NCBI RefSeq assembly: GCF_014196745.1
Contig: NZ_JACIEH010000005.1
Location: forward strand, 214,836 to 278,835
Source: Sphingomonas kyeonggiensis
GTDB lineage: Bacteria > Pseudomonadota > Alphaproteobacteria > Sphingomonadales > Sphingomonadaceae
Reading direction: 5' to 3'
Length of the DNA stretch: 64,000 nt
The notes under the pieces were generated by a model. That model had not been told where the DNA came from. It was given only the letters and a program-made list of their open reading frames with translations, and ran no database searches. The position numbers and the translations under genes were made by a program. This document shows, in pieces, positions 58,246-64,000 of this stretch (its first letter is position 1; every line of letters starts with the position of its first letter).

Positions 58246-59337
58246 ATGCGACGCTTGAACGACACGATAAAGCACCTCAATGCATTGCGCGCCGGGCAGA
58301 ATATCATCCCGACAGGTGCGAGCCGGCTCACGGAGCTGAGCGACTTCGGTTCCAACCCCGGCGCACTGCGAGCCTTTTGCCATGTGCCGGCGAGCCTGAG
58401 AGAAAATGCAGCGCTGGTCGTCGTGATGCACGGCTGCACCCAGGATGCCGCCGCATATGATCGCGGCTCGGGCTGGTCCCAACTGGCCAACGAACAGGGT
58501 TTTGCGGTTCTCTTCCCTGAACAGCGGCGCGCCAATAACGCGAACCTGTGTTTCAACTGGTTCAATCGAGACGACACGCGACGCGACGCTGGCGAGGCGC
58601 TGTCGATCCGCCAGATGGTGGCGGCGATGATCGCGGCATACCGGCTCGATCCGGCTCGCGTCTTCGTGACCGGCCTCTCCGCCGGCGGTGCGATGACCTC
58701 GGTAATGCTGGCGACCTATCCGGAGGTCTTCGCCGGAGGCGCCATCATCGCCGGCCTGCCCTACGGCACCGCGGAGTCGATCCCGCAGGCCCTGGACCGC
58801 ATGCGCGCGCAGGGTGGTCCGAGCGGGGCCGCGTTGGGAGTGCTGGTGACGGCGGCGTCCGCCCATACCGGCCGATGGCCAAGTATTTCGATATGGCACG
58901 GCACCAGCGACATGACAGTCAGCCCCGCAAATGCCGCGCTCGTCCTCGAGCAGTGGCGCTGGCTGCACGGCGTTGCAGAGTCTCCCTGCGAAACCGGTGC
59001 CGTCGAAGGCCATACCCATCGCCTCTGGCGGGATGCCGCAGGCCGCGAAGTGATCGAGGAATATCGCATTGCCGGGCTCGGGCATGGCACGCCGCTCAGC
59101 ACCTCGGGCTCCGACGCCTGCGGAGTCCCCGGACCTTATATGCTGGAAGCCGGCATATCCTCGACGCGCCATATCGCGCGCTTCTGGGGGCTGATGGGGG
59201 CCGGGGCCGCACGCGTGCCTTCGCTGGCTCGGGAACCCGCCAGGATAGAGGACAGCCAGCCCGATAAGGCAGATACCGGTCCGGGAGTTGGGCGGATAAT
59301 CGAGGACGCGCTGCGGACAGCCGGGTTGATGCGCTGA
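58246..59337 (+). CDS. PHB-depolymerase-family esterase
   Basis: Alpha/beta hydrolase of 363 residues. Lipase box GLSAGGAM (Ser145), acid Asp222 (HGTSDMTV) and His280 (GLGHGTPL) form the triad; oxyanion motif VMHGCTQ. The family covers short-chain PHA depolymerases and feruloyl-type esterases. It has no signal peptide, so an intracellular or non-classical location is more likely. AGGAGAAGG lies before the ATG. Confidence 0.9.
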   Translation: MRRLNDTIKHLNALRAGQNIIPTGASRLTELSDFGSNPGALRAFCHVPASLRENAALVVVMHGCTQDAAAYDRGSGWSQLANEQGFAVLFPEQRRANNANLCFNWFNRDDTRRDAGEALSIRQMVAAMIAAYRLDPARVFVTGLSAGGAMTSVMLATYPEVFAGGAIIAGLPYGTAESIPQALDRMRAQGGPSGAALGVLVTAASAHTGRWPSISIWHGTSDMTVSPANAALVLEQWRWLHGVAESPCETGAVEGHTHRLWRDAAGREVIEEYRIAGLGHGTPLSTSGSDACGVPGPYMLEAGISSTRHIARFWGLMGAGAARVPSLAREPARIEDSQPDKADTGPGVGRIIEDALRTAGLMR

Positions 59338-59357
59338 TCGCGCCGGAAGGAGCTTCC

Positions 59358-60632
59358 ATGCGGCCGCCCCACGACCTCTACATACAGTTGATCGCAGGGG
59401 TCGGCGCACTGGTGCTGATGACCGCGTGGCTGCCGATGCTGCTGCGCAAGATGCCGCTGTCGCTGCCCATCCTTTGCGTGGCTGCTGGTGCGGCGCTGTT
59501 CGCACTTCCGGCGCTGCGTGCTTTCGCGGTCCATCCGCTTGCTTTTCCGGTTACGGTACAGCGGCTGAGCGAGTTGGTCGTTATCGTTTCGCTGATGGGC
59601 GCGGGTCTCAAGATCGACAGGCTGATCGGCCTGCGCCGGTGGGCGCTGACCTGGCGATTGCTGGGCATCGCGATGCCGATCACCATTGTGATCGTTGCCG
59701 GTCTCGCCTGGGGAATATTAGGCCTCGGCGTTGCCGCCGCGCTCCTGATCGCCGCGGTGCTGGCGCCCACCGACCCGGTGCTGGCGAGCGACGTCCAGGT
59801 GAATGGTCCCGGAGAAGGCGGCGAGGACGAAGCGCGCTTCGCGCTCACGTCGGAAGCCGGCCTCAATGATGGCCTCGCATTTCCGTTCGTCTATCTGGCG
59901 ATCGCCCTGAGCGCGACAAGCTTCGGCGCGGGAGATGCTCTCGCCTGGTTGGCGCGCGACCTGTTCTGGAAGACCCTGCTCGGCGTGGCCGCCGGTTATG
60001 CGATCGGGCGGGGGCTGGGCTATCTTACCTTCCATCTTCCCAACCGCGCCAATATCTCCCGCACGGGCGATGGCTTCGTCGCGCTGGCCGCCACCTTCCT
60101 CGCCTATGGCACGGTTGAGATGCTGGGCGGTTATGGCTTCCTGGCGGTCTTCGTCTCGGCGCTTGCCTTGCGCAACGCGAGCCGGGACCATGACTATCAG
60201 GAGCGGCTTCACGGGTTCGCCGAAGAGGCTGAGCGGCTGCTGATGATGTCGCTGCTGGTCTTGTTCGGCGGTATCGTGACTTATAGCGGGCTGCTCGCGC
60301 CATTCGATTGGGCGATGCTGCTTTTCGTGGCTGGGGTACTTCTGGTCGCGCGGCCGGTGGCGGGCATGATCGGCCTGGCGGGGACGAGATTGCCCTGGCG
60401 GGAGAAGCTGGTGATTTCCTTCTTCGGCATCCGCGGCATGGGATCGATCTACTATCTGGCCTTCGCCCTAAACCACGCGAATTTCTCCGATCCGCGCCGC
60501 CTTTGGGCGACGGTCGGCGCGGTGGTGCTCGCCTCGATCCTGCTGCACGGGATCACAGTGACCCCGGCGCTCCAGCTGATGGACCGGTGGCAGCGTAGGA
60601 AAACTGCTGGTTCAGGTTCGCAATGCGGCTAG
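59358..60632 (+). CDS. CPA1-family Na+(K+)/H+ antiporter
   Basis: Protein of 424 residues with about 12 transmembrane helices. The ion-binding motif LAPTDPVLASDVQ and EAGLNDGLAFPFV match the CPA1/NhaP family, as does ISFFGIRGMGSIYYL. Exports sodium in exchange for protons. AAGGAG precedes the ATG; 20 bases after the esterase gene, so probably one operon. Confidence 0.92.
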   Translation: MRPPHDLYIQLIAGVGALVLMTAWLPMLLRKMPLSLPILCVAAGAALFALPALRAFAVHPLAFPVTVQRLSELVVIVSLMGAGLKIDRLIGLRRWALTWRLLGIAMPITIVIVAGLAWGILGLGVAAALLIAAVLAPTDPVLASDVQVNGPGEGGEDEARFALTSEAGLNDGLAFPFVYLAIALSATSFGAGDALAWLARDLFWKTLLGVAAGYAIGRGLGYLTFHLPNRANISRTGDGFVALAATFLAYGTVEMLGGYGFLAVFVSALALRNASRDHDYQERLHGFAEEAERLLMMSLLVLFGGIVTYSGLLAPFDWAMLLFVAGVLLVARPVAGMIGLAGTRLPWREKLVISFFGIRGMGSIYYLAFALNHANFSDPRRLWATVGAVVLASILLHGITVTPALQLMDRWQRRKTAGSGSQCG

Positions 60633-60656
60633 TCGACAAGCCTGCAATTAAAAATA

Positions 60657-60670
60657 ATGATCCAGATCAG
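60657..60670. promoter_or_regulatory. FNR/FixK-like box
   Basis: aTGAT-CCAG-ATCAg matches TTGAT-N4-ATCAA at 8 of 10 defined bases. It lies inside a larger AATGATC/GATCATT dyad (60656-60684). Confidence 0.45.
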
Positions 60671-60728
60671 TCAAATAGATCATTGCGGCCCCTATGGGAT
60701 GCTAACGACTCGCAACAGGAAATTTCTT

Positions 60729-60754
60729 GGAACGTATATTCTTTTCATCCTGTT
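60729..60754 (+). promoter_or_regulatory. EcfG-type general-stress promoter
   Basis: GGAAC (60729-60733), 17 bases, then TGTT (60751-60754). The EcfG consensus in alphaproteobacteria is GGAAC-N16/17-CGTT. It lies 26 bases upstream of the hemerythrin ATG. Confidence 0.65.
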
Positions 60755-60779
60755 TGATCTTCGTCTCAGGAGAAATAAC

Positions 60780-61289
60780 ATGGCTGACACCAAGAAAGAT
60801 GCAATCGCCCTTCTCAAGGCCGATCACCGTACCGTGGAAGCGTTGTTCGAGCAGTTCGAAGGCGCTTCGGGCGACGGCAAGAAGCAGAAGATCGCGATGC
60901 AGATCTGCATGGAGCTGACCGTCCATGCGAAGATCGAGGAGGAAATCTTCTACCCGGCCTGCGAGGGCAATATCGAGGAAGACCTGCTCAAGGAAGCCTA
61001 TGTCGAGCATGACGGCGCCAAGGTGCTCATTGCCGAGATCGAAGCCGGCGCGCCCAGTGACGATTTCTACGATGCCAAGGTGAAGGTGCTGTCCGAGCAG
61101 ATCGAGCACCATGTCGGCGAGGAAGAGCAGCGCATGGAGGGCATGTTCGCCCAAGCGCGCAAGGCCGGGCTGGATATGGACGCGCTGGGCGAACAACTGC
61201 TCGCCCGCAAGACCGAGTTGCTCGCCACCTATAAGGCGAGTGGGCTGCCGAAGCCGGAGCTTACCACGATGACCGACGTCACGGTCTGA
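60780..61289 (+). CDS. Hemerythrin HHE-domain protein
   Basis: Protein of 169 residues of the HHE cation-binding type. Metal ligands lie in LLKADHRTVE, CMELTVHAKIEEEIFYP, YVEHDGAKVLI and IEHHVGEEEQRM (His and Glu residues of a di-iron site). Such proteins bind oxygen, NO or iron, or repair oxidised centres. GGAG precedes the ATG. Behind an EcfG-like promoter, so it is probably a stress-response gene. Confidence 0.93.
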   Translation: MADTKKDAIALLKADHRTVEALFEQFEGASGDGKKQKIAMQICMELTVHAKIEEEIFYPACEGNIEEDLLKEAYVEHDGAKVLIAEIEAGAPSDDFYDAKVKVLSEQIEHHVGEEEQRMEGMFAQARKAGLDMDALGEQLLARKTELLATYKASGLPKPELTTMTDVTV

Positions 61290-61312
61290 TCGCAAACTAC
61301 AAAGACGCCTCG

Positions 61313-61349
61313 TGATACGGGCGGGCGAACCCTTTGCCCGCCCGTATCA
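61313..61349. terminator. Bidirectional terminator
   Basis: A 14-bp perfect stem (TGATACGGGCGGGC with its complement), 9-base loop, between the convergent hemerythrin and catalase genes. Confidence 0.85.
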
Positions 61350-61384
61350 TTTCCACCTGCTTCTATCGCAGCGCCTGCGCTTCG

Positions 61385-63457
61385 TTATGCCAGCGTTCTG
61401 AGACCCGGCTCGCGAGCGTAGAAGCGTTTTGCTGCGGCTGGCACGAACCCGTCATCCAGGCCGGTAACGCCATCGCCGGGCTTGATACCGGCCTTGTCGA
61501 GCAGCGGTTTGGCCGCGTCGCTGGCGCCGATCGCCTTCAGGTGACCGAACGCGTTCATCACCCATTCGACTGCTGCGCCTTCGTTCAGCAGCGCTGTGCA
61601 GCCTTCTTCCGAAAGCACCACCGCCACCGCGTCGAAGATCTGCGATGGCGTCCCTGCGAGTTGCCCGTCGGCCTTCTGCACTTTGCCGTCGGACAAGGTC
61701 GCGCCGCCCACCTTGGGTGCGACGATCACGGCCTTGGCTTTGGCCTTCTCGATCGCGCCGATGAGCGTGCTCAGGTCGGCGGCGTCGGTACCGTCTGCGA
61801 TCAGCACGCCGATCGCGCGGCCTTCGAGCGTGTCCTTCATGTTCTTTTGGATCGACAGCGCATCGGACGGCGCGATCTCAACCGGTTCGCGCGCGGCCGT
61901 GGCCTTTGGCGGCAGCGGGATACCGAGACCGTCAGCCACCCGTTTGGCGAACGCTTCATCGACATTGCGAAGATTGGCGACCATCCGGCCCGGTACCTGG
62001 TCGAGCAACCCGACCTTGGAGAGTTCGAACACGAAGGACGAGGCGATATGCGCCTGCTCGCTTTCGGTCTGTGAGGCGAGGAACATCCGTGCCTGGCTGT
62101 AATGGTCGGCGAACAATTCGCTCCGTACGCGCAGCTTGTCGCCTGTCTCGTCCCGGCCGGTAGGCGCGGTGCTGGTGGCGAAACCGCTGGCGGGACATTC
62201 GCGCGGCCCGCCTTCCTCGCCATGCGCCGCAAGGCTGTTGGGCTCGTAGTTGGCGCGCCCCTTGGGCACCGCCATCTGCATCATGCCATCGCGCTGGAAG
62301 TTCGCCATCGGGCACCGGGGCGCATTGACCGGGATCTGGTGGAAATTTGTGGTGCCGAGCCGCGACTTCTGCGTGTCGAGATAGCTGAACAGGCGCCCCT
62401 GCAGCAGCGGGTCGTTTGAGAAATCGATGCCGGGCACGATGTTGCCGGGACAGAAAGCGACCTGTTCGGTCTCGGCGAAGAAATTGTCGACGTTCCGATC
62501 AAGCACCATTCGCCCGATGATCCGCACGGGAACATCGTCCTCGGGGATCAGCTTGGTGGAGTCCAGTACGTCATAGGGCTGGGCATCGGCGAATGCCTGA
62601 TCGAACACCTGGATGCCGAGCTCCCATTCGGGGAAATCACCCGTGTCGATCGCTTCGAACAGGTCACGGCGATGATAGTCGTTGTCGGCGGCCTGGAGCT
62701 TGAGGGCTTCGTCCCAGATCGTCGACTGGATGCCGAGCTTCGGCTTCCAGTGGAACTTGACGAAACTTGCCTTGCCGGCAGCGTTGACCAGCAGGAAGGT
62801 GTGGATGCCGAAGCCCTCCATCATCCGGAGCGAGCGCGGCAAGGTGCGGTCGGACATCGCCCAGAACAGCATGTGCGTCGTCTCGGGCATCAACGACGCG
62901 AAATCCCAGAAGGTGTCGTGCGCCGAGCCGGCCTGCGGATAGGCCCGGTCGGCCTCCATCTTCACCGAATGGATGAGGTCGGGAAACTTGATCGCGTCCT
63001 GGATGAAGAAGACCGGGATGTTGTTGCCGACCAGGTCCCAATTACCTTCGCGGGTGTAGAATTTGACCGCGAAGCCGCGGACATCGCGGGGCGTATCGAC
63101 CGATCCCGCGCCACCAGCCACGGTCGAGAAGCGCACAAAGACTTCGGTCTTCTCGCCTTTGGTGAACAGCGCTGCCTTGGACAGGTCCGAGATATCGTCG
63201 GTCGCTTCGAAGAAGCCATGCGCACCAGTGCCGCGGGCGTGGACGATGCGCTCGGGAATGCGTTCATGATCGAAGTGGAAGATCTTCTCGCGAAGGATGA
63301 AATCCTCCAGCAGCGTCGGGCCGCGCGCCCCCGCCTTCAGGCTGTTCTGGTTGTCGGCGATCGCGATGCCCTGGTTGGTGGTAAGCACCTCCGTCCCTTC
63401 ACCGGCCTTTTGATGCGTCTCGCCGCCATCGCCGCTTTGCTTGGTCTTCGTCGCCAT
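61385..63457 (-). CDS. katE: Large-subunit catalase (HPII type)
   Basis: Monofunctional haem catalase of 690 residues. Catalytic His73 (IVHARGTGAHGFF), Asn145/146 (GNNIPVFF) and haem-ligand Tyr359 (RLFSYLDTQKSRLG) are all visible. The extra C-terminal domain (about 540-690, AIGVLIADGTDAADLSTLIGAI) is the flavodoxin/DJ-1-like domain of clade 2 large catalases. It detoxifies H2O2 in the cytoplasm. GGGAG precedes the ATG. Confidence 0.95.
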   Translation of the reverse strand: MATKTKQSGDGGETHQKAGEGTEVLTTNQGIAIADNQNSLKAGARGPTLLEDFILREKIFHFDHERIPERIVHARGTGAHGFFEATDDISDLSKAALFTKGEKTEVFVRFSTVAGGAGSVDTPRDVRGFAVKFYTREGNWDLVGNNIPVFFIQDAIKFPDLIHSVKMEADRAYPQAGSAHDTFWDFASLMPETTHMLFWAMSDRTLPRSLRMMEGFGIHTFLLVNAAGKASFVKFHWKPKLGIQSTIWDEALKLQAADNDYHRRDLFEAIDTGDFPEWELGIQVFDQAFADAQPYDVLDSTKLIPEDDVPVRIIGRMVLDRNVDNFFAETEQVAFCPGNIVPGIDFSNDPLLQGRLFSYLDTQKSRLGTTNFHQIPVNAPRCPMANFQRDGMMQMAVPKGRANYEPNSLAAHGEEGGPRECPASGFATSTAPTGRDETGDKLRVRSELFADHYSQARMFLASQTESEQAHIASSFVFELSKVGLLDQVPGRMVANLRNVDEAFAKRVADGLGIPLPPKATAAREPVEIAPSDALSIQKNMKDTLEGRAIGVLIADGTDAADLSTLIGAIEKAKAKAVIVAPKVGGATLSDGKVQKADGQLAGTPSQIFDAVAVVLSEEGCTALLNEGAAVEWVMNAFGHLKAIGASDAAKPLLDKAGIKPGDGVTGLDDGFVPAAAKRFYAREPGLRTLA

Positions 63458-64000
63458 GTGTCCGCTCCCGATTGTCGGCGGTTCAACCGGCGGTGCCACA
63501 CCAAGGGTCCGTCGATTTGGCAAACTTGCTGCAAGTTAATGCGATTCCTTTCCTGGAGAGCAGGCTACGGTGCGACGATTCGGGCCGGTATGCAGGAGCG
63601 GATGCCGGCTAGGCAGTTGCATGAGATTGCTGGCGTTAGCGCGGCAGCGGGGTGCCGATAGTGGGTGGACCGACCTCTGGCGCCAGCCACCAAAACGGCC
63701 TGTACAACCGTCAGCTTGTATGATTCAGCGCTGTGTATGTGGTCCAACAGCGCAACCTGGGAGCGCTGACCCGAAAACCAATCGCAACCCGCAAAAACGG
63801 GCCATCTAACAAGTTGAACCATAGTGGGGCTGCGTTGCTTCGATGCATCGCGTGAACAATGGCGGCTTTCTGGTTGGCCGGCTGTAAGCTGGATGGCCGA
63901 TATTGGGGCGCATAGCCGTCCGGCGTCGGAGCGGCCCATCTTGAGCGCGGATGGACCGCCCAGCCTCAGATTTCCGTTCGTTCAGCAAGTGTCAAAGCAT
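63458..64000. other. Gene-free right end
   Basis: Holds the catalase upstream region with a perfect 15-base dyad at 63523-63537. Beyond 63541 nothing convincing was seen; frames there lack codon character. Confidence 0.5.
63523..63537. promoter_or_regulatory. Palindrome upstream of catalase gene
   Basis: AACTTGC-A-GCAAGTT is a perfect 7-1-7 inverted repeat 66 bases before the catalase ATG. A regulator site is plausible; the sequence does not match OxyR. Confidence 0.5.

Noticed and set aside
63505..63550. EcfG-like promoter for katE
   Set aside because: Only GGAAT and AGTT are found; two mismatches in short elements are too weak.
53820..64000. Second attachment site for the tRNA-Trp element
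   Set aside because: No stretch resembling the tRNA 3' end was found by eye; a computed search would decide.
1..64000. CRISPR array, rRNA operon or intact insertion sequence
   Set aside because: No regularly spaced repeats, rRNA-like sequence or transposase gene was seen.

Overview
The window is high-GC alphaproteobacterial chromosome, most likely from a Sphingomonas-type genus (Sphingomonadaceae). This rests on the dcw gene order, DUF2155/NDUFA12/DUF192 neighbours, a LexA box of GTTC-N7-GTTC form, a short basic KGQRRSNKEARKPKK protein, and a trb conjugation module of the kind found in sphingomonad integrative elements. No search could be run, so the genus is an inference.

1-20.4 kb, minus strand: a nearly unbroken division and cell-wall (dcw) cluster, transcribed mraZ-rsmH-ftsL-ftsI-murE-murF-mraY-murD-ftsW-murG-murC-(64-residue ORF)-murB-ddl-ftsQ-ftsA-ftsZ, followed by a TPR/SPOR protein cut by the window edge. 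Almost every junction from mraZ to ftsQ is a 1-4 base overlap (ATGA, GTGA, TTGA or TGATG), so translational coupling is likely throughout. A small coiled protein of unknown role is coupled on both sides between murC and murB.

20.4-40.5 kb: mixed core genes. They include cysteine synthase, a Mpo1-like membrane protein, a VapBC toxin-antitoxin pair coupled to a DNA glycosylase, a LexA-box-preceded Y-family polymerase, an orphan ParA, aat, the cold-shock/DUF192/NDUFA12/DUF2155 operon, recX, a fatty acyl-AMP ligase, a TetR regulator divergent from a carotenoid oxygenase, and a GGDEF/EAL protein.

40.5-53.8 kb: a conjugative-element remnant abutting tRNA-Trp. A large serine recombinase reads antisense into the tRNA gene. 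Behind it lies a trb mating-pore operon (traG-copG-trbB-C-D-E-J-L-F-G-I). trbG has lost its middle and is frameshifted. No relaxase, partition or replication genes of the element are present, so it looks like a decayed, immobile copy.

53.8-64 kb: accessory genes with a stress flavour. They comprise small conserved hypotheticals, a YegP-like protein, a transglutaminase-like protease, CspA, a PHB-depolymerase-type esterase, a Na+/H+ antiporter, a hemerythrin with an EcfG-like promoter, and a large HPII-type catalase. Whether this block is element cargo or chromosomal cannot be told, because no second attachment site is visible.
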